64,000 nt of DNA from contig PNLP01000039.1 of NCBI GenBank assembly GCA_013823135.1, positions 1 through 64,000 of the forward strand, written 5' to 3'. The notes below the pieces were generated by a model, which saw only the letters and a list, made by a program, of their open reading frames with translations, had not been told where the DNA came from and searched no databases. Shown here piece after piece: positions 36,756-45,753 of this stretch (positions are counted from its first letter, which is position 1; every line of letters starts with the position of its first letter). The translations under genes and the position numbers were made by a program. This stretch comes from Planctomycetaceae bacterium. GTDB lineage: Bacteria > Planctomycetota > Planctomycetia > Gemmatales > Gemmataceae.

Positions 36756-36819
36756 TGTGTAGCGGCAACCCCATCGGGGCTGTGCCAACGCGCAGCCCCG
36801 TTGGGGTTGCCGCTACACA
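36756..36819. repeat. 27-bp inverted repeat, TAGCGGCAACCCC family, copy 1
   Basis: Arms at 36756-36782 and 36793-36819 pair with one mismatch (core TAGCGGCAACCCCATCGGGG). It sits just upstream of the argS start. A partly similar element with GTTTAGCGGT ends is at 38859-38913. Confidence 0.75.
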
Positions 36820-36841
36820 TCTGATGTCACAAAAACGAGAC

Positions 36842-36900
36842 GTCGGCCGCGGCCGACACCTGTAAGGAGGTGCGGCCCGGCCGACGGGTTCGTTATAGAA
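36842..36900. other. GC-rich palindrome cluster between rsfS and argS
   Basis: GTCGGCCGCGGCCGAC at 36842-36857 is a perfect 16-base palindrome. It is followed by CACCT paired with AGGTG and another CCGGCCGAC. Placed right after the rsfS stop codon, it could stop transcription or form a structured leader for argS. No T-run is seen. Confidence 0.35.
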
Positions 36901-36924
36901 ACCGCGTCAGGGCAAGACGCGGGA

Positions 36925-37335
36925 TCAAAGTTCTTGTTCCCAGTCCACGCGAGGTGCGTCTGACCACAACTCTTCGAGCTTGTAGTAGTCGCGGGTGTCC
37001 GGGTCGAACACGTGTACTACGACGTCGCCGTAGTCCTGCACGACCCACTTGCTCGCTTCGTACCCTTCGATGCCAAGGCGGGTGTCGCCTTCGGCTCGAA
37101 GGGCTGCGTCCGTCTCCTCCGCCACAGTGTGAATCTGGCGGCGGCTTGTGCCGGTGGAGATGACGAAATAGTCGAACAGGGGGGTGCAGGGACGCATGTC
37201 CAGAACCAGGATGTCTCGTCCCTTATTGTCGGCAGCGACCTTAGCCGCCACGCAGGCCCGGTGAAGGGCACTGGAGAGGCTCGGGGCGAAAGGGGTGGAC
37301 ACCGTGCTCACCGGGCTCAACGTTGCGGTGTTCAA
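36925..37335 (-). CDS. rsfS: Ribosome silencing factor (RsfS/Iojap)
   Basis: A 136-residue protein that binds uL14 of the 50S subunit and blocks subunit joining when nutrients run out. After a 25-residue variable N-terminus, the family core is clear: DILVLDMRPCTPLFDYFVIS, TGTSRRQIHTVAEE, and EGYEASKWVVQDYGDVVVHV ending in YKLEELWSDA. The start appears to be TTG (37335), supported by an unusually good AAGGAGGT five bases before it; no ATG is better placed. Divergent from the hydroxyacid dehydrogenase gene. Confidence 0.95.
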   Translation of the reverse strand: MNTATLSPVSTVSTPFAPSLSSALHRACVAAKVAADNKGRDILVLDMRPCTPLFDYFVISTGTSRRQIHTVAEETDAALRAEGDTRLGIEGYEASKWVVQDYGDVVVHVFDPDTRDYYKLEELWSDAPRVDWEQEL

Positions 37336-37851
37336 GTGACCTCCTTCAGGGCATGGGGATAGCCTCCGGAGGTCGGCGGTGCCGCGCGCAAACAGGTGGG
37401 AAATTCACCGTTGTCGTGGTGCTGCCTCCGGGGGCGGTCTATTCGACCGTATCATGCCGGCTGATGCGGTGCGGACTTTCCGCAACCGTCTGGTATATCA
37501 TCAGACGGCATCGGGCTTCAGTCAAGGAACATGGCACGTTTCCTGCGGTTTAGTGATATTGGACGGCTGTCAGAACCTGTTACGACCCACACCGCCCGCA
37601 CAACCGGAAGTCTCGACGCGGTACATGGCAACAATCTGAACAAGTGGGGCTTGGCGAACGGACACAATCTCTTCCCCAAAGGTTCATTCCCAAAGCACAT
37701 TCCCAACAGGACGCGATATCGTATCTTTCTCTTCGTGTTTGGTGTTTTGTGTTGAGTGCTTGGCGTTTTGTATTTGGGCGAAGCCCGCGACACCGCTCAA
37801 CTCATCACGAAACACGAAACACCAATTACTCAACACAACAAACCAAATCCC
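37336..37851. other. Divergent intergenic region with an AT-rich inverted repeat
   Basis: A 516-base region between two divergent genes. No gene is supported; open frames lack ribosome-binding sites. An imperfect inverted repeat pairs 37747-37768 (TTGTGTTGAGTGCTTGGCG) with 37817-37838 (19 of 22 bases) and ends 13 bases before the dehydrogenase start. Its composition (runs of TGTTT, AACAC) is unlike its GC-rich neighbours. Confidence 0.5.
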
Positions 37852-38856
37852 ATGACCCGCGTTCTCATCGCTCCCGGCCCTCTCCGCGATATCGAACACG
37901 CATTCGGCCCGACCCTCCGCGCCGCGGGGATTAACTTCGAGTATCCGGTGCGGGAAGGGTTCGCATTCAACGCCATCCTGACCGAGAAGGAAATTCTCGC
38001 CCAGGTGCCGGGGTGCGCGGCGGTCCTCGCGGGTGGCGAACCGTACACCCCCAGCACCATCGCACAACTCGCAAAGGCGGGCCTGAAAGTCCTCGCACGC
38101 GCTGGCGTCGGGTACGATGCGATCAACGTGGAAGCGGCTACCGAGAACGGCGTTGCGGTCGCTTTCGCCCCGGGTACCAATCAGGAAGCGGTGGCGGAAC
38201 ACGCTTTTGCGTTGATCCTCGGGTTGATCCGTGAGGTACGTCGGCAAGACATCGCAATTCGCGCCGGAAAGTGGCCCCGCACCGCCGTGCGATACATTCG
38301 TGGAACAACACTCGGCATCGTCGGACTCGGCCGCATCGGCAAGGCCATGGCCACGCGAGCGAACGCCTTTGGAATGACCGTACTCGCCGCAGAAATCGCC
38401 CCGGACGTTGGATTCTGTGAGGCGAACCGCGTCAAACTCGTTCCGTACGAACAACTGCTGGCGGAATCCGACGTGGTGACGCTGCACGTTCCCAAGACGC
38501 CACTCACGAAGAACATGATCCGGAAGGAAACGATCGCGCTGATGAAGCCCAGTGCGTTCGTCATTAACACGAGCCGCGGCGGTGTGGTTCACGAAGCCGA
38601 TCTGTATGAAGCTCTCACAACGAACCGACTCGCGGGCGCGGGGTTGGACGTGTTCGAGAAGGAACCGCTCTCCGGCAGCCCGCTGTGTGAGTTGGATAAC
38701 GTGCTACTCACCGCTCACACGGCGGGAGTCGATCTGAAATCGCGGGAAGATATGGCGTTCGTGGCCGCGCAGGCGATCGCGAAGTTGCTTGCGGGCGAGT
38801 GGCCTGCCGCGTGGATCGTAAACCCCGAGGTGAAGGACAAGTTCTTCGCACGATGA
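37852..38856 (+). CDS. D-isomer-specific 2-hydroxyacid dehydrogenase
   Basis: A 334-residue NAD-dependent dehydrogenase related to phosphoglycerate dehydrogenase. The NAD site is LGIVGLGRIGKAMATRAN. Catalytic blocks are VINTSRGGVVHEADL (the Arg region follows ARAGVGYDAINV), LDVFEKEPL (Glu) and LTAHTAGV (His). There is no ACT domain, so it may act on glyoxylate, phosphoglycerate or another 2-keto acid. The start at 37852 is chosen because the in-frame extension upstream consists of the AT-rich inverted repeat. No strong ribosome-binding site precedes it. Confidence 0.9.
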   Translation: MTRVLIAPGPLRDIEHAFGPTLRAAGINFEYPVREGFAFNAILTEKEILAQVPGCAAVLAGGEPYTPSTIAQLAKAGLKVLARAGVGYDAINVEAATENGVAVAFAPGTNQEAVAEHAFALILGLIREVRRQDIAIRAGKWPRTAVRYIRGTTLGIVGLGRIGKAMATRANAFGMTVLAAEIAPDVGFCEANRVKLVPYEQLLAESDVVTLHVPKTPLTKNMIRKETIALMKPSAFVINTSRGGVVHEADLYEALTTNRLAGAGLDVFEKEPLSGSPLCELDNVLLTAHTAGVDLKSREDMAFVAAQAIAKLLAGEWPAAWIVNPEVKDKFFAR

Positions 38857-38858
38857 CG

Positions 38859-38913
38859 GTTTAGCGGTCGCCCCAACGGGGCAACGCAACAGGCCCAACG
38901 GCCACCGCTAAAC
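38859..38913. repeat. Inverted repeat with GTTTAGCGGT ends
   Basis: GTTTAGCGGT at 38859-38868 pairs with ACCGCTAAAC at 38904-38913, with CCCCAACGGGGC and GGCCCAACGGCC palindromes inside. It begins two bases after the dehydrogenase stop and ends 11 bases before the ABC ATPase start, so it fills the gap. It mixes features of the GTTTAGCCGCG and TAGCGGCAACCCC families. Confidence 0.7.
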
Positions 38914-38924
38914 GGGGTTCTTGA

Positions 38925-39866
38925 ATGGCTGATGATGTGATCGTCACAGAACGGGTAGTGGTGAGGTATCGCGGGAAGGTTGCCCTCGACGGGCTCGACC
39001 TGCGAGTGCCTCGCGGTGCCGTGTACGCCTTCCTCGGCGATAACGGCGCTGGCAAGACCACCACCATGAAGATTCTGACCGGACTCGCGCCCACGGACAC
39101 GGGTCGCGCCACCATCTTGGGGCTCGATTGCTGGTCGAAGGCAACCGAACTTCGGCATCGTGTCGGCTATATGCCGGAGCGGCCGCGGTTCTACGACTGG
39201 ATGACCGTTTCCGAGATTGGCTGGTTTACGGCTTCCTTTCATCGGCCTGGGTTCATCACCCGCTTCCGCGAATGGGCCGATCGCCTTGGCCTCCCGCAGG
39301 AGAAACACCTTCGCGATCTCTCCAAGGGGGGTTATGCGCGTGTCGGGCTCGCGCTCGCTCTTGCACCAGACCCCGAAGTGCTCCTCCTCGACGAACCGAC
39401 ATCCGGGCTCGACCTGCTCACGCGGCGAGAGTTCCTCGCAAGCCTCGTCGAACTTGCCGCGGCAGGGCGAACCATTCTTATCTCCAGCCATTCCATTGCG
39501 GAGCTCGAAAAAGCCTGCACCCATGTTGGATTGGTGAAGGACGGCAAACTGATCCTCTCGGCCCCGCTGGAAACGTTGCGGACGAAAGTTCGCCGCTTCA
39601 GCCTGCGATTTTCCGATCGGCAACCCGATGCGACCAACCTGGGGACAGTTCTGGAGCGTAATGGAACGGGGCGGTTCTGGCAGGCGCTGGTGCAAGACCC
39701 CGATCCGGGTGCTGTTGCAGCGCTGCGGGAAATGGCCGGAGTGACGGACTTCGAAGACACACCGCCGACCCTGGAAGAAGTCTATGCCGCCCTCATGGCG
39801 CGTCCCCAGAACGGCACGGCCAACGCTGGTGTCATCCCAATGGTGCGAAAGCTCGATCCCGTGTAG
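38925..39866 (+). CDS. ABC-2 type transporter ATP-binding protein
   Basis: A 313-residue ATPase. Walker A is GDNGAGKTTT, Walker B is EVLLLDEPTSGLDLL and the switch His is in ISSHSIAELE. The signature reads LSKGGYARVGLALAL instead of LSGGQ, a variation seen in some exporter ATPases. The C-terminal extension (about 225-313) is usual for ABC-2 exporters of the CcmA/NatA group. It is followed 32 bases later by its permease, so the pair forms an exporter of unknown substrate. Confidence 0.9.
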   Translation: MADDVIVTERVVVRYRGKVALDGLDLRVPRGAVYAFLGDNGAGKTTTMKILTGLAPTDTGRATILGLDCWSKATELRHRVGYMPERPRFYDWMTVSEIGWFTASFHRPGFITRFREWADRLGLPQEKHLRDLSKGGYARVGLALALAPDPEVLLLDEPTSGLDLLTRREFLASLVELAAAGRTILISSHSIAELEKACTHVGLVKDGKLILSAPLETLRTKVRRFSLRFSDRQPDATNLGTVLERNGTGRFWQALVQDPDPGAVAALREMAGVTDFEDTPPTLEEVYAALMARPQNGTANAGVIPMVRKLDPV

Positions 39867-39898
39867 CCACGACGCGAAGCGAGTACTGGAGTGAGGCC

Positions 39899-42835
39899 AT
39901 GATTCGCGCCGTCATCTGGAAAGAAATCCGTGAGCAGGGATTGATCGGGCTCACCCTGGTGGCCCTCGGATCGGGGGTGCTGGCAGGTGCCGCGGCGCTG
40001 GCGGAACCACCAATTCAGACCGCCCCTGCAAGTGATGTGATTCGCCATCTCGGGCTCGGGCTCCTCGCGACCCTCATGCTTTGCGTCACAGCGGGGATGG
40101 TCTGTGGGGGAGCGGTTTTCGCCGCCGAGCACGAGGCCGGAACCATCGGATTTCTCGATGCACTGCCGGTGTCTCGCTGGCATCTGTGGCGGGCCAAATT
40201 GTTCGCAGGTGTGGGGCTGGCTGTTGCTCAGGTTGCGACTCTGATCGCGGTCGCGGGCGCACTGGGGTTGGTACCGACACTGGGCTGGGCTCGCGCGGTT
40301 GGCGTGTTTTCACTGATGGCATTCGTCTGGGGGGTGTTCGGCTCCACCGTGTCGCGCACGACTCTCGGTTCGATCGGGGCCGCGATCCCGGGTGCAATCC
40401 TGGCGATGGTTGCCGGGATTCTTTTGATCGGAGTCTACCTTGCCCTTTTCACACACGACGCAGTGACACCCTCAGTAAGGCCGAATACGGGGGCGCTTTT
40501 CCTGGTGTTCATGTTCGTCGTCCCGCTCACACTCTCGGCGTGGATATTCACCAAACCCGACCGACTTCGAACAGCCGATGACGATGGCAACGAGACACCA
40601 CTGAGCGGTGGAGTTCGCGGTCGGCGCCATAGCGGTGTCCGGGCGTTGATCTGGTTGGCACTTCGTCAACTTCGCGGTCTGGCACTCGTTTTCTCGACCT
40701 TCGCCCTCCTGTTCGGCCTGACCCTGCTCAGTCGCGATGCCCAACCCTTTATGACGTGGCCCGCTCTGGCACTGGCTGCTGGGGTGCTGTGTGGGGTCAC
40801 GGCGTTTGCGGATGAGCAGACTCGTGGGGTCGCCAAGTTTTGGGGTGAACAGCGGCTCCCGCTCGGCCGAGTGTGGGTGGTGAAGGTGGGGCTTCACTTC
40901 CTGATGTGCTTGGGGGTGCTGCTCATCCTGGCGGCGCCCTCGGTGATTCGAGCCCAGTTTTTGGACCGAACGTCGATTCGGGAGCACACCTTCCTCGCCA
41001 TCGCTTTTCGTGCCCCTCTCTTCGATGAGATTGGTCGGCAAGGGTGGAAGTTCCTGCTCGTTCCGGCGGTGTATGGGTTCGCTGCTGGCCACTTGTGTGG
41101 TCTCGTCTTTCGCAAGTTAGTCGTGGCGTGTGGGGTCGCAGGGATTATTGGCGGGGTCGGGTCGGTAGCCTGGGGTCCATCGCTGCTGTCGGGCGGCCTC
41201 AGTGCCTGGCAACTCTGGGCACCACCGGTGGCCGCCCTCGTGACCGCCCGGTTTATCATCTCCGGTTGGGCAAAGGAGCGGCTCATCGCATCGGATGAGC
41301 TTGGCCGGTTGGCTGTCGGATGTCTGGCGAGCGTTTTGGCTCTTGCAATCGGCCTTGGGTATCGGGTTCTTGAGGTGCCTGATCAACCCGATGGAGAGGC
41401 CGACATTGAATACGTTGCCACGCTACCGCCGCTCGACATGAACCGGGGTGGCACGGGCTTTCGAACCGCCGCGGAACGTCACTCGCGTATCGTTCTCGCG
41501 ATCGCTCCGGAGTTCGACAGAGCCATCCCGCCCCCACCGGGCGTATCTCCCAATCGGCGTCCCCGCGTGGAGGAACGACTTAACGAAGTCATGCTGAGAG
41601 GTTGGCCGGCCGCCGACACGGAACTGGCAAACTGGCTGGACCGCGTCTTTGCCCCTGACCCGGATCCGACAGCCGAGGCGTGGTACGTCACGGCCACGCA
41701 GGCGGCCGGGCATCCTGGAGGTGTCTACGAGTATCCGCAACTCGTCGGGGTGGTCGGACCACGAGATACTGCACTCATGAGTGCCCAGCGTATGGCTGTC
41801 ACGCTGCTGGCCCGGGGGCTTCAAAGTCAGGCTGCGGGCGATCCTGCCGCGTTCGTCACAGCATTCCGGATCGTCCTCACGATGGCTCAGACGATGCGGA
41901 ATGGGTCGATCGTTGCGGCTTATCAGTCTGGCAGGTTGGTCGAGGAATCCGCCCTCTATGCTCTCGATCGCTGGCTCGATGCCCTGCCCCCACAAGCCGA
42001 TGAGATTCGGGCTGCTCTTTCGCCGTTCCCCGAGTTGGGATCGGTAATCGCGGCGGGCTTCGACCGGCCCGATTTGATCCGGGCCGCGATTGCGATACTC
42101 GAACCGCTCGATCCCACGACGCCATTCAATCCGACCCCGCACTTCCTGGCCGAACGGTACGTCATCCGCGAAGCGATGAAAGGGCCGGCCCAGTGGCTCC
42201 CGCACTTTCTCGGTATTCAGGCGAAAAGCCAGGAGGCTCAACCGCCCGAAGTCGATCTGGTGACGCTCGCCTGGGCTGTTCCGTGGGAGAAAGAGCGAAC
42301 CCGTCGCCTCGTGGGGTTGGGTTTTGAAGCAGGTCTCCCCGAGGATACGGGGTTAATCAGTGGCCGGCCTGGCGCGGGAATCCTCATCCGGCCGCCCCGA
42401 CTCCCAGCAGACGTGATCGCGTTCGAACAGAACTTGCGTTCGCATCGCCGGGCATCGCTCCTGAAACTCGCCCTGCGTGCCTACCGAGCCGAACACGGGA
42501 GTTACCCCGATTGGGAACGCCCCGATCCGCTCGCCTTGCTGGTGCAGGGCAAGTACCTGCGACGTGTCCCGCCAGACGCATACGACGAGTCGCGGCCGTT
42601 CGGATATCGCGTTGCAGGTCCAGGTGGCGATATGCTTCGTCCCCGCCCCCGACTGGGAATGCGTTCCCCCCGGGCTGGAGACAATGCGGGAACGTGGTTC
42701 ATTCCCGCAGGGCAGGCGATGGTCTGGTGCGTCGGAGTCGCATCAGCGGGGACAACTCCGCCGGGGGAGCATCCCCCGGCCCCAACGAACCCCGATAACC
42801 TCATCTACCTGGTTCCCGTCGGCCCGAACCCGTGA
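39899..42835 (+). CDS. Large ABC-2 type permease with soluble C-terminal region
   Basis: A 978-residue protein. The first 500 residues hold about twelve hydrophobic segments arranged as two ABC-2-like halves (opening MIRAVIWKEIREQGLIGLTL; second half from ALIWLALRQLRGLALVFSTF). Each half begins with an amphipathic coupling-type helix. The remaining 450 residues are hydrophilic and helical. Near the end, LLKLALRAYRAEHGSYPDWE and a following PPDAYDESRPFGYRV resemble the C-terminal part of type II pseudopilins. Typical ABC-2 permeases are 250-550 residues, so the tail is an addition. It pairs with the ATPase upstream. Confidence 0.8.
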   Translation: MIRAVIWKEIREQGLIGLTLVALGSGVLAGAAALAEPPIQTAPASDVIRHLGLGLLATLMLCVTAGMVCGGAVFAAEHEAGTIGFLDALPVSRWHLWRAKLFAGVGLAVAQVATLIAVAGALGLVPTLGWARAVGVFSLMAFVWGVFGSTVSRTTLGSIGAAIPGAILAMVAGILLIGVYLALFTHDAVTPSVRPNTGALFLVFMFVVPLTLSAWIFTKPDRLRTADDDGNETPLSGGVRGRRHSGVRALIWLALRQLRGLALVFSTFALLFGLTLLSRDAQPFMTWPALALAAGVLCGVTAFADEQTRGVAKFWGEQRLPLGRVWVVKVGLHFLMCLGVLLILAAPSVIRAQFLDRTSIREHTFLAIAFRAPLFDEIGRQGWKFLLVPAVYGFAAGHLCGLVFRKLVVACGVAGIIGGVGSVAWGPSLLSGGLSAWQLWAPPVAALVTARFIISGWAKERLIASDELGRLAVGCLASVLALAIGLGYRVLEVPDQPDGEADIEYVATLPPLDMNRGGTGFRTAAERHSRIVLAIAPEFDRAIPPPPGVSPNRRPRVEERLNEVMLRGWPAADTELANWLDRVFAPDPDPTAEAWYVTATQAAGHPGGVYEYPQLVGVVGPRDTALMSAQRMAVTLLARGLQSQAAGDPAAFVTAFRIVLTMAQTMRNGSIVAAYQSGRLVEESALYALDRWLDALPPQADEIRAALSPFPELGSVIAAGFDRPDLIRAAIAILEPLDPTTPFNPTPHFLAERYVIREAMKGPAQWLPHFLGIQAKSQEAQPPEVDLVTLAWAVPWEKERTRRLVGLGFEAGLPEDTGLISGRPGAGILIRPPRLPADVIAFEQNLRSHRRASLLKLALRAYRAEHGSYPDWERPDPLALLVQGKYLRRVPPDAYDESRPFGYRVAGPGGDMLRPRPRLGMRSPRAGDNAGTWFIPAGQAMVWCVGVASAGTTPPGEHPPAPTNPDNLIYLVPVGPNP

Positions 42836-42856
42836 GATCGCGATCAGGTGAACCGG

Positions 42857-45115
42857 TCATGCGGGCGTCAGAACTGGCTTCTGCTCTCCCACGCCGGTCA
42901 GAAACTCGATGTTGCCCGTGGCCACGTCGTACATCGCTCCAACAAGAATGATCCGCCCGTCGCGTACGAGTTTGGCCAAAGTGGTGCTTTCCTCAAGCAT
43001 GGTCTTCACCACGCGTTCCACGTTTCGCCGAGCCACGGTATCAACCAACTGCCGTTTCTCCTCCAACGGCACATTGTGGATTCTGTCACAACTTCCCGAT
43101 TCGATTGCCAGTTGAACGTCGTCCACGATGTACTCAACGTGCTGGCAGCCCGTTGCCTCGGCAGCGGATTTCCCGGAGCACTTGAGATCCACCGCAGCAG
43201 CCACTGCACCACACCGTGTGTGCCCCATGACAACAACCAACTTGGCACCAGCTACCGCGCATCCGTACTCGATGCTGCCGAGCACTTTTCGGCTGGAGAC
43301 ATTGCCGGCCACGCGAACGCTGAAGATGTCGCCCACGCCCAGGTCGAAAATCATCTCCACAGGTGCGCGAGAGTCGATGCAACTCAGCACGACCGCGAGT
43401 GGGTGCTGGCCCTCAGCAGTGGCCTCGACCTGCCGACCGAAGTCTCTCGTGAGTCGCTGGCCTGTGCGGAACCGCTCGTGCCCGTCTTTCAAGATCTGGA
43501 GAACCTGTTCAGGGGTGACTGCTGCCTGAAGGTCACGTGTGGAGTGGTCGACATACTGGAACTTGTCTTCGAGAAGATAGCGGCGGCGGAACCCAAGCAG
43601 GCTCACTTCCACGCCACGGGCTGGGCCGGTTTGCTCATCGAAGTCGCGGATCAGGTCGAGAACATCGGGGTCGATATAGTCCGTGCTCCTGGCATCGAGC
43701 AGAATGTGCCCGCCTCGCTTCACCGTGTCCAGAACCCTCGAGATCGCCGCCTTGTTCAAGAAACTGACCTGGTTGGCCAGTTCGATGTGAACCACCTCTC
43801 CACCCAGGTGTTTCTCGATCACGACTCGCAGCGGTCGTCGGGCGTTGCTCCATAGGATGAACGCCGTGCTAACCGCCAGTCCGATCAACACACCGATCAA
43901 GAGGTCCGTGAGGACGATCGCCACCACGGTTGTTGTGAACGGCACGAACTGCGTTTTGCCGCCCGCCAACATCTGCCGAACAAGTGCGGGACTTGCCAGC
44001 TTCACCCCGGTGACAAGCAGGATTGCCGCCAGGCACGATAACGGGATCACATTCAACCAAGACGCCAGGAACACGACGCTGACGAAAAGCAAAACACCGT
44101 GGACGATGGTCGCCATTTTCGTTTGCCCACCGGCGTTGATGTTCACCGAACTCCGGACGATGACCGATGTGATCGGCAATCCCCCGGCCATTCCGGAAAC
44201 GACATTGCCGATACCCTGAGCGATCAGTTCGCGACTTGGCGGTGAGGTTCGTTGCCGGGGGTCAATCTTGTCCACGGCTTCGAGATTCAAGAGCGTCTCG
44301 AGCGAGGCCACCGCTGCCAGTGTGAAAGCGGCCATGTAGATCGCTGGGTTGCTCACCTGCAAGAAATCCGGCAGACGCAGGAACCCGAGGAAGTCCGAGA
44401 AGCTGTTTGCAACCGGCACCTGTACGAGGTGGCTCGACTCGATCAGCCAGACACCGCCAAGGTTACGGAACACGAGGCTGAGTCCCACGCCGAATAAAAC
44501 CACAACGAGCGGAGCGGGAATGGGGGACTTCTTCAGCCGCTTTGAGCGATCCCAGACGACGAGTAACAACACCGACAGCAACCCGATCACGGCGGCCCCG
44601 GGGTGTACGTCGCCTATCGTTTCAACCAATTCGCTGAACGTATTCTGTTTGTCGGGTTGGCCGAACGACATATCCCCTTCCGGGTCGGGGTCGTGACCGA
44701 CGACGTGGGGAATCTGCTTCAGAATCAAGATCACCCCGATGGCCGCGAGCAAACCCTTGATGACACTCGAGGGGATAAAGGCAGCCACGAACCCGCCACG
44801 GGCAAGCCCGAGCACAATCTGAATGACGCCGGCGAAGACGACCGCCAGCAAGAACGCCTCAAACGAGCCGAGCGAGGCGATCTGGGCCGCCACGACTGCT
44901 GTAAGGCCGGCTGCCGGACCGCTGACGCTCGTGGATGAACCGCTCAGGAGGCCAACGAGAATGCCACCGATGATGCCAGCCAAAAGCCCGGAGAACAGCG
45001 GGGCGCCCGACGCAAGCGCGACCCCCAAACACAGGGGGAGGGCGACGAGAAACACGACCAGACCGGCCGTGAAGTCGCGGCGGCGGGGTGGTAATGGCGA
45101 ACTATTGTCGGGCAT
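42857..45115 (-). CDS. SulP-family anion transporter fused to beta-carbonic anhydrase
   Basis: A 752-residue fusion. Residues 1 to about 430 are a SulP membrane domain (RRRDFTAGLVVFLVALPLCL, LSGSSTSVSGPAAGLTAVVA). A STAS-like domain follows (about 440-520). Residues 528-752 are a beta-carbonic anhydrase with zinc ligands Cys579, His632 and Cys635 (LSCIDSRAP, VMGHTRCGAV) and the Asp581/Arg583 dyad. The combination points to bicarbonate uptake coupled to interconversion with carbon dioxide. The start at 45115 (MPDNSSPLPPRRRDF) is chosen over a Cys/His-rich extension that looks non-coding. Convergent with the permease gene. Confidence 0.92.
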   Translation of the reverse strand: MPDNSSPLPPRRRDFTAGLVVFLVALPLCLGVALASGAPLFSGLLAGIIGGILVGLLSGSSTSVSGPAAGLTAVVAAQIASLGSFEAFLLAVVFAGVIQIVLGLARGGFVAAFIPSSVIKGLLAAIGVILILKQIPHVVGHDPDPEGDMSFGQPDKQNTFSELVETIGDVHPGAAVIGLLSVLLLVVWDRSKRLKKSPIPAPLVVVLFGVGLSLVFRNLGGVWLIESSHLVQVPVANSFSDFLGFLRLPDFLQVSNPAIYMAAFTLAAVASLETLLNLEAVDKIDPRQRTSPPSRELIAQGIGNVVSGMAGGLPITSVIVRSSVNINAGGQTKMATIVHGVLLFVSVVFLASWLNVIPLSCLAAILLVTGVKLASPALVRQMLAGGKTQFVPFTTTVVAIVLTDLLIGVLIGLAVSTAFILWSNARRPLRVVIEKHLGGEVVHIELANQVSFLNKAAISRVLDTVKRGGHILLDARSTDYIDPDVLDLIRDFDEQTGPARGVEVSLLGFRRRYLLEDKFQYVDHSTRDLQAAVTPEQVLQILKDGHERFRTGQRLTRDFGRQVEATAEGQHPLAVVLSCIDSRAPVEMIFDLGVGDIFSVRVAGNVSSRKVLGSIEYGCAVAGAKLVVVMGHTRCGAVAAAVDLKCSGKSAAEATGCQHVEYIVDDVQLAIESGSCDRIHNVPLEEKRQLVDTVARRNVERVVKTMLEESTTLAKLVRDGRIILVGAMYDVATGNIEFLTGVGEQKPVLTPA

Positions 45116-45246
45116 GGTGGATGGTCTCTGGGAGAGAGGATTTTCGAAACAGATTGACGCTATCTGGCAGTGTGAAATACATGTGGGTCTGCGCCGGCGA
45201 GAGCCGAGCAGTTGGCAGCACGAGTCTGCGATTTGATGTGGGTGGG

Positions 45247-45603
45247 CTAACAGCGAATTGTTGGCGATTTGGTCGTGCGCCCGGGAGATGATAGACGCAG
45301 GCACAATCGCAGGTCCACGAGCGAAGGGTGCGAGGGGTTGAGGAGCGTGACAACAGGTGTCACACTGCGGCGCCACTCTCGGGGGGTATTCCGAACGGGA
45401 AGCGACGAGATGGGGTCCGAATCCGTCTCGCTCTCGTCACCCTCGGGAGAGGTTGTCTCCAGGGGTTCTGCCATCAGGGTGGACCCGACCAGCAATGGCA
45501 GGGGAACAAGGCCCGAAACGAGCAGGCCGACGAATACCGCGACAACGCGGAGATGTCCCCACGCGGACTTGCGACCTGCGATGATTCGAAGTTGTCCCAA
45601 CAT
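45247..45603 (-). CDS. Hypothetical small membrane-anchored protein
   Basis: A possible 118-residue protein starting MLGQLRIIAGRKSAWGHLRV with one strong hydrophobic segment (VVAVFVGLLVSGLVPLPLLV). An acidic Ser/Thr-rich stretch (TSPEGDESETDSD) and a basic tail follow. It lies upstream of the SulP fusion gene on the same strand. No family is recognised. The N-terminal hydrophobic pattern looks like real coding sequence; the C-terminal third is less convincing. Confidence 0.45.
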   Translation of the reverse strand: MLGQLRIIAGRKSAWGHLRVVAVFVGLLVSGLVPLPLLVGSTLMAEPLETTSPEGDESETDSDPISSLPVRNTPREWRRSVTPVVTLLNPSHPSLVDLRLCLRLSSPGRTTKSPTIRC

Positions 45604-45753
45604 ACCCCCATTATCGACACGCTGTGCCTGATTGGCTAGCGATCCCAAGTCGCATCACGGGAAGATTCGTTTTGCTCAGCGGCTTATTTCGCCGGTACAC
45701 TGCGAAACGGGATTGTCGCTTGTACAGAATCGTTTCTCTCCTCGGGGATCGTC

